Below, in pieces: positions 1 through 13,000 of a stretch of DNA of 64,000 nucleotides (positions within the stretch are counted from its first letter, which is position 1; the number at the start of each line of letters is the position of its first letter). The notes beneath the pieces are model-generated. The model did no database searches and was not told where the DNA came from. It saw only the letters and a list, made by a program, of their open reading frames with translations. A program made the translations under genes and the position numbers. The stretch spans positions 7,820,501-7,884,500 of the forward strand of contig CP114490.1 in the NCBI GenBank assembly GCA_027186245.1, written 5' to 3'. This DNA is from Coriaria nepalensis (taxonomy: Eukaryota; Streptophyta; Magnoliopsida; Cucurbitales; Coriariaceae).

Positions 1-110
1 TGACCAAATTCATTAGAATTTTACTTGTAATAGTAGTCTATTATGATAATAAAATCTGGCAGATGGATGTGAAAATTGCATCTATAAATGGCACTAATCA
101 AAATCACATA
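1..110 (+). mobile_element. Ty1/copia reverse transcriptase fragment at window edge
   Basis: The first ~95 bases translate on the plus strand into the start of a copia reverse transcriptase domain (TKFIRILL followed by IWQMDVK). The match fades after the codons for ASING. The same part of the domain occurs in the copia relic at 40013-40100, and the two are alike at the nucleotide level, so both may come from one family. The rest of the element, if any, lies left of the window. It is too short and decayed to be functional. Confidence 0.6.
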
Positions 111-323
111 TGTAGGGGCATTTGGCTCGATTTCTTGAAGAGGAATATAATCAAAATGAATAATATTCTCTTTTTGATTTGATTCTATAATAATTTTCAT
201 TTCTTTAGCACTATTATGGGCAATGACGTATATTTGTCAAAACACATCTCTTTCAAGTCAAATATAAATTACCCATTCATTTAGGGGCGGAGTCAGAAAA
301 TTTGTTGGGGGCAGGAAAATACA

Positions 324-355
<32 letters not shown>

Positions 356-1380
356 ATATATTTGTAATTTATGATTTTACGTGACTAAAAATTAAATTTT
401 AAGAAATGTTTAAATTTTTATTGAATTAGATTAAAGAAGTTTGAGGGCCGCCTCTTAAGAAATCAAACCAACTGGCTCCTTATTTTCTCCAAATTCGTGG
501 ATAGAGATAAGACAAATATAAATATGCAAAATAATATTAAAATATATTAGCTCTCTATTTCTAAAACATCCATATCTTAGTTGCTAAAACTTGGTTTAAT
601 GTCAATAGTTAAATTTAAGAGATTCGATCGTAATGTTTATATGAGAAATTCTAATTATAATTTTAAAAATATTAAAAAATCCACTTATATAAAATTATAG
701 ATAAATCACTTATAATTTTTAGGTTAAATTAATTTTTTAAATTCATATGTAATTTGATTTGTATAAATTCATTCTTATGGAGTCTATTTAGATTTTTTAA
801 TCTTTATATAATTTAAATGAGATTTTTTAAATTTTTCTTATATTTTTTTTTTATTATTATTTCATCTTTAATATTTTATTATTTCTATTTTTTTTTAAAA
901 TAATTTATTATTCTATTTTATAATTCAAATTAAATCGTTTCTCTCAAAAAAAAAGTCTAGTCATTTTGATCGGTTATTTTTTTTAAAAAAATTAAATAAT
1001 ATTTTATATTTTTTAAAATTAAAATGATTAAATAAATAAATAATTAATTAATTAAAAATAATAAAATATTAAGAAAAACAAAAAAAAAAATGATTACACA
1101 CATACTAAAATATTTCATTTGAACTCACGGGTGTAAAAAAGTTATAACTAAGCCACATATGACGAATTTATATAAATCAATTATGTAGAGACTGGAGACT
1201 AAAGAATGTAATTACACTCATTTTTAAGAACTCAAAGAATTCACTAATAAAACTTAAAAGTGACTTAATAGAAAAACGGATGTATACTTAATTACATAAA
1301 ACTATTAAAGCAGTCGTCAAAGATTATATTATTCCTATTTACCCCCCCGTTAAATTAACGGAATTTCATTTTTGTCCTTT
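111..1380. other. AT-rich intergenic DNA upstream of alpha-COP
   Basis: No coding region is supported here. The stretch is very AT-rich, with a TA microsatellite near 325-360 and long A and T runs between 840 and 1100. A candidate small inverted-repeat element at about 282-481 is listed separately. The alpha-COP promoter probably lies in the last few hundred bases, but I could not pick a convincing TATA box. Confidence 0.5.
282..481. mobile_element. Possible small MITE-like element
   Basis: The left end reads AGGGGCGGAGTCAG and the right end reads CTGGCTCCTTAT. Read inverted, these resemble each other, with the shared core GGAGYCAG. A GC-rich patch sits just inside each end and AT-rich DNA lies between. 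This layout recalls common non-autonomous DNA transposons of plants. The termini are imperfect and I see no clear target duplication, so this is tentative. Confidence 0.35.
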
Positions 1381-1826
1381 CTCAGAAGAGACCCAGATCT
1401 AGATAGAGAGCTGAAAACCCTCGCTCTCTCTCTCTCTCTCCTCCTCCTCTCTCACACTTAACGCCTCCTCGTTTTGCTTTCCGATCTCTCTCTCTAAAAG
1501 TTTCCCGCTCTATTTACGCCAATTTATGCACGCATATACAAGTGCTAGTTGTTGATGTAGTCGTGGCGTTCTTGATCCTCCGTACATACTGATCAGATCT
1601 GAGGTAAATTTTTCTTGTTTAGGTGGATTGGCGGAAATTTCAGTTTGCTTTATGATCCTCTGTTGCGACAGATCTATGTCTAATTATGCTATGTAATTTC
1701 TGCATTTTAATTTATTAATTAATCGGAACTTGATTTGATTGGGTGGGAGGAGTTGCTGTCTTGAAGGTATAGGGTGTTAATGCAATTCGATATGGTGCAG
1801 ATTGTAGTATTCATTGATTGAAGAAG
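1381..1826 (+). other. Alpha-COP 5' leader with CT repeat and leader intron
   Basis: This leader precedes the alpha-COP start codon. It carries a CT microsatellite and pyrimidine-rich DNA at about 1421-1500, which is common in plant housekeeping promoters and leaders. A probable leader intron runs from 1604 (GAG|GTAAAT) to 1800 (GGTGCAG), placing the ATG 26 bases into the next exon. The intron is inferred from splice consensus only. The transcription start is unknown. Confidence 0.55.
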
Positions 1827-4800
1827 ATGTTGACGAAGTTTGAGACAAAGAGTAATAGAGTGAAAGGACTTAGTTTCCACAGTAAGAGGCCATGGATCCT
1901 TGCAAGTCTTCACAGTGGAGTGATACAGCTATGGGACTATCGGATGGGTACTCTCATTGATAGATTTGATGAGCACGATGGACCTGTTCGTGGTGTTCAT
2001 TTTCACAAGTCGCAGCCGCTCTTCGTGTCTGGAGGTGCCAAATTCACATTCTCATTTCTTTGCCTTGAAAATTTAACTTGAAAGTCCAAACCATTTCATA
2101 GTGACGTCAGATATGTATCGAATTTTGTTGAGCTTTTATAGATCTGATGTTCTTAATCTCTTTATTTCGAGTAAACTGTAGGACAGAAAGTGAAAAAAAT
2201 AAAATAAAATGCCGATGCCTGAATTGATGTACTGTTTTCAGTTTTGTTGCATGTAAAGTAGAAAATTAGCTTGAATAATTAAGATTGCAATAAATTTTGG
2301 AGACAATCTAATATATATTATAAGTACCATTTTTTCAAAACTAATCAGTGAATATAATTTAATATTGATGGATATGTTGCATAGATGCTTCATATGGAAT
2401 TGACAATGCTGAATCCTCTTCTGAATTGTACATTTGAATCATAGGTGGTCCTCAGAATGAACTTGAGTTTGTAGGTTCATGCAATATGGTTCTATATTAA
2501 TGGCCATGGGAACAACAGTGAAAAACTTACTGAAGTCTATGTAATGGGAATTCTCTTTATAGTGTTCTTCTTTAGTTACTAACAATGGGTTTAGCGTAAC
2601 AAAATTCATATCTCAGAATGGTAGTCATACATGATGAGCAGTAGAATGGTATTGATGTTTCCAGTATATGAAAAGTGTTCTGTTTTAATTCTATTGTGCA
2701 GGAGATGATTACAAGATTAAAGTATGGAACTACAAGATGCATAGGTGTCTGTTTACTCTGCTCGGACATCTTGATTATATCCGCACTGTGCAATTTCACC
2801 ATGAGTACCCATGGATTGTGAGTGCCAGTGACGATCAGACAATTCGAATATGGAACTGGCAGTCTCGCACTTGTATTTCTGTGTTGACAGGACACAACCA
2901 CTACGTTATGTGTGCATCTTTCCACCCCAAAGAAGATCTTGTTGTGTCAGCTTCTCTAGATCAGACTGTCCGTGTGTGGGACATTGGTGCCCTGAGAAAG
3001 AAGACAGTATCTCCTGCTGATGATATCCTACGACTAAGTCAGATGAACACAGATCTTTTTGGAGGTGTTGATGCTGTAGTCAAGTATGTCTTGGAAGGTC
3101 ATGATCGAGGGGTCAACTGGGCTTCATTCCACCCAACACTCCCCCTTATTGTGTCAGGAGCAGATGATCGCCAAGTGAAGTTGTGGAGAATGAATGGTAA
3201 CTAATGGAATGTTTGTGCTCTCTTTTATTTCTGTTTGCTGTCATCTTTTTCTCTTTCTCTATCTTTTCTCATTCATGCTTTTTGTCTTTGGGTGGGGAGG
3301 GTGGGGTAAGTCTTACTTTTGTTTATGAGTTTATTCTTTGGGAATCCAAATCTTAGTTGCCATATCCTAGGCAAGTGAGACATTTTGGCAATGCAAATAT
3401 TTTTCTAAGTTGAGGAAAGTCATCAGATTAAGTTTTTCTGGAAGTTGTAACATCCCTTGGTTTATGAACTTGGATATCAGAATTGCTTTTAGTTGTCGAT
3501 GTTAATTACATTATCTTATTTTAATTTAATTTTTTTTTTCAGACACAAAGGCTTGGGAAGTTGATACACTAAGAGGGCACATGAATAATGTTTCATGTGT
3601 CATGTTCCATGCTAAACAGGATGTCATAGTATCCAATTCAGAGGATAAAAGTATTCGTGTCTGGGATGCAACAAAGCGAACTGGAGTTCACACTTTCCGT
3701 CGTGAACACGACCGGTTCTGGATTCTCGCATCTCATCCTGAGATGAATCTGTTGGCAGCTGGTCATGACAGTGGCATTATTGTCTTTAAGCTAGAACGAG
3801 AAAGACCTGCCTTTTCCATTAGTGGCGATTCTCTGTACTATGTGAAGGACCGCTTTTTGCGGTTATATGAATTTTCAACTCAAAGAGAAACACAAGTCAT
3901 TCCAATCAGACGACCTGGTTCCACCAGCTTGAACCAAAGCCCAAAGACAATTTCTTATAGTCCTACAGAAAATGTCATTCTTATGTGCTCAGATCAAGAC
4001 GGTGGAAGTTATGAACTTTATACTATACCCAAGGATGGTAGAAGCGAAAGTTTGCAAGAGACAAGGAGAGGAATTGGAGGATCAGCAGTTTTTGTGGCTC
4101 GGAATAGGTTTTCTGTTCTTGATAAAAGCAACAATCAAATCTTAGTCAAGAATCTTAAGAATGAGCTTGTCAAAAAGAGTGTCCTTCCCTATGCCTCGGA
4201 TGCAATATTTTATGCTGGCACTGGTAACTTGCTGTGCAGGGCAGAGGATAGGGTGTTTATATTTGATCTCCAACAGAGGATTATACTTGGAGAGATTCCA
4301 ACTGCTTTTGTAAAGTATGTTATTTGGTCCAATGACATGGAGAGTGTTGCCTTGCTTAGCAAACATGCGATAGTGATTGCTAACAAGAAACTTGTGCATC
4401 AGTGCACTCTGCATGAGACAATCCGTGTAAAAAGTGGTGCATGGGATGATAATGGTGTTTTTATCTACACAACTCTAAACCACATCAAGTATTGCCTACC
4501 AAATGGGGATAGTGGTATAATCAAAACCCTTGGTGTCCCCATATACATTACAAAGGTCTCTGGAAATACAATCTTCTGCTTGGATCGGGATGGAAAGAAC
4601 CAGGCTCTAGTCATTGATGCAACAGAATACATATTTAAGCTCTCCCTTTTAAAGAAAAGATATGACAATGTCATGAGCATGATAAGGAGCTCACAGCTTT
4701 GTGGGCAGGCAATGATTGCATATTTACAGCAGAAGGGTTTCCCCGAGGTTGCTCTTCATTTTGTGAAAGATGAGAGAACTCGGTTCAATCTGGCTCTTGA

Positions 4801-6496
4801 AAGTGGCAACATTCAAATTGCAGTTGCATCAGCCACTGCCATTGATGAGAAAGAGCATTGGTATAAACTAGGTGTGGAGGCTCTTCGCCAAGGTAATGCT
4901 GGTATTGTTGAATATGCCTACCAGAAAACTAGGAATTTTGAGAGGTTATCCTTTCTTTATCTCATCACTGGTAACATGGAAAAACTTTTCAAGTTGCTGA
5001 AAATTGCTGAAGTTAAGAACGATGTAATGGGTCAGTTTCATAATGCTTTATATCTTGGCAATGTCCATGAACGTGTGAAGATCTTGGAAAATGTTGGTCA
5101 CTTGCCACTTGCTTATGTCACGGCTTCTGTTCATGGGCTGCATGATATTTCTGAAAGACTAGCAGCTGAGTTGGGAGATAATCTTCCGTCTCTGCCTAAG
5201 GATAAAGCACCGCCCTCCCTTCTCATGCCCCCAGTCCCTGTCATGTGTGGTGCTGATTGGCCACTTCTTAGAGTCATGAAAGGTATGTTTGAAGGTGGTC
5301 TTCTAGATGATATAGGCAGCAGGGGTGACACCATTGAAGAAGATGAAGCTGTTGATGGTGATTGGGGTGAAGAGCTGGACATGGTTGATGCCGAGGGCTT
5401 TCAGAATGGAGATGTTGCAGCGATTTTGGAGGATGGTAAAATGGGTGAAGAAAACGAGGAAGGAGGTTGGGACCTTGAAGATTTGGAACTCCCCCCTGAA
5501 GCAGATACTCCAAAGGCTTCCATCAGTGCTCGCAGTTCGGTTTTTGTGGCCCCCACTCCTGGAATGCCCATTAGTCAGATTTGGACACAGAGGTCATCTC
5601 TTGCCGCTGAACATGCTGCTGCTGGTAATTATGATACTGCCATGCAGTTACTAAGCAGGCAACTCGGGATAAAGAACTTCACCCCTTTGAGACCCATGTT
5701 TCTAGATCTTCATTTTGGAAGTCACACTTATATCCGAGCATTGTCATCCGCTTCTGTCTTATCGCTTGCAATTGAACGAGGGTGGAATGAATCTGCTAGC
5801 CCGAATGTGAGGGGCCCACCTGCTCTTATTTTCACTTTCTCCCAGTTGGAAGAGAAGCTCAAGGCTGGTTACAAGGCCACAACGTCCGGTAAGTTCACTG
5901 AGGCTCTCCGTCTCTTTGTTAGCATCCTCCATACTATCCCTTTAATTGTGGTCGAGTCTAGGAGGGAAGTTGATGAAGTGAAGGAGTTAATAATCATAGT
6001 AAAAGAGTATGTTCTTGGTTTGAAAATGGAACTTCGAAGGCGGGAAATTAAGGATGACCCTATACGTCAACAAGAGCTAGCAGCTTATTTCACACATTGC
6101 AACCTTCAAGTACCCCATATTAGACTTGCTTTGCTAAATGCAATGTCAGTTAGTTTCAAGGCTAAGAACCTTTCCACAGCGGCCAATTTTGCTAGGAGGC
6201 TATTGGAAACAAATCCCACCATTGATAACCAAGCCAAGACAGCTAGACAAGTTCTCCAAGCTGCAGAGAAGAACTTGACTGATGCAACTCAAATAAACTA
6301 CGATTTTAGAAACCCGTTTGTGATATGTGGGGCCACGTATATTCCATTATACAGGGGAGAGAAGGACGTCTCTTGTCCGTATTGTAGTTCCAAGTTTGTC
6401 CCGAACCATGAAGGACAGCTCTGTGCTGTTTGTGATATTGCCGTGGTTGGAGCAGATTCCTCGGGATTGCTTTGCTCTCCTTCTCAGATACGATAA
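1827..6496 (+). CDS. COPA: Coatomer subunit alpha (alpha-COP)
   Basis: This gene encodes the large alpha subunit of the COPI coat. Coatomer coats vesicles for Golgi-to-ER and intra-Golgi retrieval, and alpha-COP helps bind dilysine cargo signals. Coding exons are 1827-2034, 2702-3196 and 3543-6496. All introns are GT-AG and phases match, giving 1218 residues, the usual plant length. The ATG at 1827 ([18 protein letters not shown]) matches the conserved family N-terminus. WD40 repeats fill roughly residues 1-310, with units ending in IRVWD or IKVWNY. A second beta-propeller and alpha-solenoid follow. A very acidic linker ([15 protein letters not shown]) starts near residue 830. The last ~390 residues form the COPI_C region that binds epsilon-COP, with conserved cysteines ([16 protein letters not shown]) near the end. 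No frameshift or stop interrupts it. The long third exon is undivided. Confidence 0.95.
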
Positions 6497-7440
6497 TTGT
6501 GGAATAGGTAATTTTAGCAATTTTTTTTCCCTTCTTCAGACCGCATTTTTCCAACTTGGTTTGGGTGCGGTAGAACCTCAATCCTTTTGTCAACTTAAAG
6601 AAAGATACGGTTACAAAAAATATGGGGGTGAACTTTGCGAAAAGGTTTGTGGTATCTCTACTTTTTACTTGGCTTTCTTCTTCTTTACCCGTCTTCTTTT
6701 TTGTTGAGTATGATATTCTGTGTAATAAAAGAAAGTTGTAAGAGTGTAGCTTTTGGTGGGATGTCATAGGCAGGAACAGTCGACCCCTAGTTTTGTTGAA
6801 GTGAGAGATGATTGTTACAGGCATGATGACATCTTCCATTCTTACATTTTCAACCATGTTAGGGAAAATTTCCTATAATTTATGTTTCGTTAAGCTATTT
6901 TAAAGTTTGTTTAGCAGTCAGTCTATCATTTGTTCGCTGTCGATATAGCATTTGGTAAAGCGTTTGCAAACGCAGTTCGGCAAAACTGTATTTAAAAAAA
7001 AAAAAAATAGATTGAAGAAAAAATAGGAATTGAATTGAAGGAAAGCTCAGACTAACACATACTTATGGGCCATCTTTTTAAGGAAAGCCGAACACATAAC
7101 TTGATCAAGTGAAGCGAGCCACTATTGGCTTCTGAAGTTTTGATTTATACCCACGGGATGATTAGCTAAATGATTTTAAAAGGAATCAAAATTTAAAAAT
7201 TGACTCAACTTTGAAAACTTTTACTAAATGACTATTTTTTTTATCCTTAATTCCTGAAATAATAAAAGAAATAAGCAAATTATTATATTATTCTCATCTT
7301 CTTCTTTCAACCTATTATTTCTACTAAAAAAGGATTTTTATTCTTGCTCTATTTTTTTTAAGAATCAAATTATATTTTCCTCCTTCACGCATTCCCATTT
7401 TGCTTGATCATTCGTCCTTAATGAGATTTTTATTCCAATC
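6497..7440 (+). other. Alpha-COP 3' UTR and downstream spacer
   Basis: The first 250-350 bases should be the alpha-COP 3' UTR. A candidate polyadenylation signal lies near 6723 (GTAATAAAAG). The part from about 6670 to 6995 recurs in inverted orientation at 18365-19010. It includes the 14-base palindrome GCGTTTGCAAACGC near 6961. After 7000 the DNA is AT-rich and I see no gene. Confidence 0.5.
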
Positions 7441-8880
7441 CATTGAGATCTTGAAACACCATGATTGAAACATTATAATTTTGGAAAATAATATTGGACT
7501 ATACCCATGACTGATCATGATTTCTGACTGGTTTCAGTCTGAAATATTTTTCCAATAATTTTGGACTACTTCTAAATGTTATAAAATTATATTAAAAATA
7601 CATCATAAAAATAAACACATATTTCTGTAGAGTTCAGGAACACCTCAATCAGAGTTATATAACTTGAGATAAAAATTTTTGAAGTTGATTGGTTCTGGAT
7701 CGAAATTATGATTTCGGACTAAACACTCAAATCAAACTTTTTGTTCAATAATTTTGGACTAGTTTCAGATGTTATAAAATTATAAAAAAAATATATCATA
7801 AAAATAAACTCTTATAACTTTCCATGAAGTTCAGAAACACCTCAATCGGAGTTATATAACCTGAGATACAAATTCTTGAACTTAAATGGTTTCTGATCGA
7901 AATCAAGATTTCAGATTGAACTTTCAGACCAAAATCTTTGTCTACCAATTTTGGACTTGTTCCGGATGTTATAAAATTATAGAAAAAATATACCATAAAT
8001 AGAAACTCTTATAGCTTTTCATAGAGTTCAGGAACACCTAAATTAGATTTATATAATCCGAGATAAAAATTCTTAAAATTGACTGATTATAGACCAAAAT
8101 AATGATTTCAGACTCAACATTCATACCGAAATCGTTGTCCAATGATTTTGGGCTAGTTTCAGATGTTGTAGAATTATCGAAAAACTATTTCATAAAAATT
8201 GACTCTTATAGCTTTTCATAGAGTTTAGGAATACCTCATTCGAGTTATATAGCTTGAGATAAAAATTTTTGAAGTTGACTGATTTTGGACTGAACATTCA
8301 GACCAAAATCTTTGTCCAATAATTTTGGACTAGTTCTAGATGTTATAAAATTATACTATATTAGAAAAATAGACTCTTATAGTTTTCCATAGAGTTCAGA
8401 AACACCTCAATCAGAGTTATAGAGCATGAGATAAAAATTTTTGAAGTTGATTGGTTCTAGAAATCATAATTTCTGACTGAACATTCACACCAAAATCTTT
8501 ATCCAACAATTTTGAACTAGTTCCAGATGTTATAAAATTATATAAAAACAATTTCATAAATATAAACTCTTATACTGTTTCACAGAATTCAAAAACAACT
8601 CAATCGGAGTTATATAACCTATTGTACGAATTCTTAGAGTTGACTGATTTCAAACTAAACATTCAAACTAAAATTTTGTCCAACAATTTTAGACTCTTTC
8701 CAAATGTTATAAAATTATAGAAAAAATATATCATAAAAATAAACTCTTATAGATTTCCGGAAAGTTCATGAACACCTCAATCAGGTTTATATAACCCGAG
8801 ATAAAAAATTTTCAAGTTGTCTGGTTCCAGACCGAAATCATGATTTCATACTGAACATTCAGATCGAACAAATCCAATAA
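7440..8880. repeat. Tandem array, about seven units of 170-200 bp
   Basis: The phrase CACCTCAATC, or a close variant, recurs at about 7641, 7838, 8034, 8231, 8403, 8596 and 8772. Spacings are about 197, 196, 197, 172, 193 and 176 bases. Each unit also carries ATGTTATAAAATTATA, CTCTTATAGCTTT and TTGTCCAATAATTTTGGACT in the same order. Units differ by substitutions and small deletions, so the array is old. It could be a local satellite or the inside of a larger element. It has no coding potential. Confidence 0.8.
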
Positions 8881-9879
8881 GTTTAGCAAATGTCAAATGA
8901 CGTGGAAGAAGGCTTAAAAAACTAATGAAATCAGCCAAAGAAAAGACGAAATAAAGCCTTAGTCAGCCTTCACCCCAACCAGACCGCTTGGCCAAGGGAC
9001 GGCCGACATGTCACTTTTTTTAAGCCTTAGTCAGCCTTCGCGCAGCCACGTTGATATTTTTAGAGGTCAATTTGCAAAATAGGGAGGTATTTTACCTAGT
9101 TTTGGGGATTTCCAATAAAATAAGAGGGGCCTTTTAAAAAATCATAGGGTATTATAACAAATTGGAGGGATCCATTAGTGAAAAGGGAAGGAAGTTGACT
9201 GATTCAATGGACTTGTTGGTAAGGCCAAGGGTATGTATGCAAAGGAAAAAAGCTTCTTAAATTTTACTAGGGATTTTCCACCAAGTTAGGCATTTTTTGG
9301 AGGATCAAAGAGGAAAATCCAATATTCTGAGATGATTTTTCTATCAATCAAAAGACTTGACAACCAAGCAATAAGCCTTACTGCCCAAGTCTCTGTGACG
9401 TAGAAACAGAAGGCTCCTCCAAGGAAAAAAGCACACAAGAACAACCCATCCATCATGAGAACAGAACAATACCACAACCGCCATCAATCAACCAAATATT
9501 GGTTCATCTTTCTCAGCCCAAAGCCTTGAAAACAATCCTCCATGGATTATTTAGCGCTTCGTAGGCTTCCAGCTTACAGATTCATCGAGCAATCCTAATG
9601 CTCAAACCTTAACTCACTACATAAATTTGCAATCTTCTTTTTCTTAGTTCGTCATTTAGTAGACTCAATGTCCAACACTAGTATAACCCATGAAGTATTT
9701 TATCATGTTTCTTCGCTTGTTATTCAAGTTGGATCAATTTCATTATGGTAACATGTCTTTAATTTTAATAAAATGAATTTACTTTACTTTGTCATTTAAG
9801 TTAATGCATCTTTTATTATAAAAGATTTTAATCTCATTTGGTTAGGCTGAAATCTTGGTCTTTTTTTTCCTTCTTCGAA
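8881..9879. other. Intergenic DNA, no supported gene
   Basis: No recognisable gene is present. An 18-base direct repeat (AAGCCTTAGTCAGCCTTC) occurs at about 8957 and 9023. On the minus strand a 60-odd codon open frame at 9286-9477 contains hydrophobic stretches, but I recognise no family in it and it has no convincing context. It is left unannotated. Confidence 0.4.
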
Positions 9880-10018
9880 TTGGTGTTCATCATTTTCCTC
9901 CATTGATGGTGGTCAGTGAGAGTTACATCAATATTAGTAGTTGTAAAATGGGTATATATACCCCTCTTTGTAAGTGATTAGATGTGAGAAATAAAGAAGA
10001 GTTTCCTCCATTTCAAAC
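9880..10018 (+). repeat. 5' LTR remnant of the copia element
   Basis: This segment resembles the last ~125 bases of the 3' LTR at 14751-14939 and ends TTTCAAAC just before the primer-binding site. The outer ~60 bases of the LTR are missing or too diverged to see. The two LTRs differ at many positions, which points to an old insertion. Confidence 0.65.
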
Positions 10019-13000
10019 TTGGTATCAAAGCCAGGTTTCTCTTACCCATCCATATGAAATTTCCCATTTACAACCCAAAAAAACAATCCTCTATTACTTC
10101 TTGAAACCTCACATTTTTTTACCCAAATTCACTATTTGTTTTAATCATAGTGTCAACTTAAATTCATTACAAAACTACCTAAAACTTTTTTTCCGACAAC
10201 CCGAAGTTCTCCCACACTATATCAGAGGATTCCAAGCTCAAATTCATACATGCTGTGTGCTGGAGGTTGAAGAGAACATAGGGTTTTGTCAAATTCCATT
10301 TTTGCCTCATAAGTTATTAAATATTACCATTTGAACCCATTTTCATCCCTATATTTCTTAAAACTACAGTTTGCACCCTATTTTCACCATAATATCCCTC
10401 TCTCTTGTAATGATTCTGGAAGTTCTAAATTAGCCCCACAAAATTCCTAAAATTTACATTTTTTTACCCCAATTAAAAAAAAAAGGAGGAATCATTTGAA
10501 ACCAAACTAGCTCCTTTTATTGTTCAATCTGAATGTGTTTTCAATGCTAAGATCACTCTTACAGAAAACAAACTATGATGTGTGGTCTCAAATCATGGAA
10601 ATGTATGTTGCCGAATATGAAAAACTTTCCTATATTAGTGGAAAAATAATGCCACCCATAGAATCTGATGAGAGATATGAGAAATGATATGCATAAAATC
10701 AAAATGTTAAAAGATGGTTACTAATGTCCATGAGTCCAAAAATTATGAAGTGTTATTTACGCATATCCACTACTCGTGAAATTGGGGGATGTTCTAGCCA
10801 AGGAGATATATGATGGAAGCGACGAGTTATAATTATTTTTCTTGAACCAAAGGGCATTCACTGCTAAACAAAATGGAAGATCTCTATCTAAATATTATAG
10901 AGAGTTTATTGAAACTTTTCATGAGCTAGATCATCGTGATAGAGTTATCATGAGGGATCCTAATGATGTCATAACCTACAAGGAGTCTATCAAGCATCTA
11001 CGAGTTCACATATTTCTCGCAAGACTAGATGGCGACTTCGAATAAGCTTGTGGAGATATTATGCGCAAAGATACACTCCCAAATCTTGAAGAGTGTTATT
11101 CCTAGATTCATCGTGAGGTGATACATCTCATAAGAACTTTGAAGCTTCTGCTATGGTTACATGGCATCGTTCTATTCAAAACACACAGGATATACAAAAC
11201 AAAATAATACAAACAAGTTTTTCCAGAAATGTACCCATCGCAAGAAAAAGGGTCATATAAGGGATCATTGTTTTGAACTTATTGAATATTCAGACTGGTG
11301 GGATCGTAGTCGTGAGGCCTAGATAAAGAATTCCAAGCAATCAATTCTTGCTGTTGTTAGTGAATCAAAAGTTGTAAATCCTGATGGTAATACGTCCGCT
11401 CTGATTGCCATAACATCCCATGATGGTAAGATTTTACATACTTCTACATATGTTAGTAATAATACATGAATAATTGATACAGGTGCTACTGATCATATGA
11501 CTTTTGATTCTAGACAAATCTCACCACTTCAACTCTCCTCCCAAAAATTTGTGTCTACAACCAATAGTGCCTTCACTTCGGTAATTGGGAAAGGCTTCTT
11601 GTCCCTCACTTTTGCTTTACATTTGGATTCTGTATTAGTCGTTCCATCCTTAAATTATAACCTTTTGTCTATTTCCCAAATAACCACTGCTTTGTCTTGT
11701 ATTGTAATTTTCTAGCTTGACTCTTGTGTTTTTAAGGACATCCAGACAAGGCAAACAATTGGTTGTCGTGTTAGGTGAGGGAATTTATACTACTTGGGCT
11801 TAGAGTTAACAAGTTCAGACAAACTACGTTCAACACTTATAGTGGATGGATCTGAGGGGGATAAACAAAAATATAATATCTAGTTGTGGCATGGGCGGCT
11901 TGGGCATGCCTCTTTTAGATACTAAAAGAAATTATTTTCAATCTTATTTATGAAGGTTGATATTTTCAACTTTAAATGTGATGTTTGTGAGCTTTCAAAA
12001 AATCATAAAACTTATTTTCCATCGACCTTAAATAAAAGTCCAGCTCCTTTTATGATTATCCATTTTGACATTTAGGATCCTTCTAAAGTCCTTACTCTAG
12101 GTGGATCTTGTTGGTTTGTTACTTTCATCGATGATTATAGTAGGATGACACAGCTATATTTAATGAAGTCTAGGGTAAAGTAAACTCATTATTTCAAAAT
12201 TTTCATAAAATAATGAGTACTTAATAAAATGCCCATATTCAAGTTCTTCATAGTGATAATGGTGGAGAATATCAAAGTGATGAACTCAAAAAATATTTGG
12301 AGTTGCATGGAATATTTCATCAAACTACTTGTCCATATATAACTTAACAAAATGGCATTACTGAAAGAAAAAATTGGCCCTTGTTAGAAATTGTTCGTGC
12401 CTTATTGACAAATGCTCATATGCATTTATGTTATTAGGGAGAAGCTCTTGTTACAACAGCCTACTTAATAATCAAGTTCCCTCTAACTCTGTTAACTTCC
12501 AAACTCCTTACCAGGCATTACTTGATGTTGTTGTGGTGCATAGTACTCATAATCTGTCTCCACATGTTTTTGGTTGTGTGGCATTTGTTTATCTACACAA
12601 GCATTAATGTTACAAGTTGACCCCTAGAGCATTACATTTTGTGTTTTTTCGATATGTTATTCATCAAAAGGGAGATCGGTGCTATCATTCACCCACAAAG
12701 CGATTGTTTATCACGATGGATGTTTTCCATGAAGATATGATGTATTTTTCTTCTAGAGCTAAATTTCAGGGGGGGAATAACTAAGCATAAATTCAGACTC
12801 TCACTTATGATCTTCTCTCTGAAGAAGAAAAAGTATTTAAGATTAGTAATGGTAATGATTCGCAAACTTAACCTATCAACCAAGAAACAAGTGAGTTTGA
12901 ATCAGGTGAGCATCCTTATCATGAAAATACTGAAGCACATCAATCTCTATCAACATCCAAGTATGAGTCCCTTACACCATAAGCTGACACACCCAATCAA

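Noticed and set aside
7440..8880. CRISPR-like array
   Set aside because: Units are long, adjacent and diverged with no constant short repeat and spacer pattern, and the genome is a plant.
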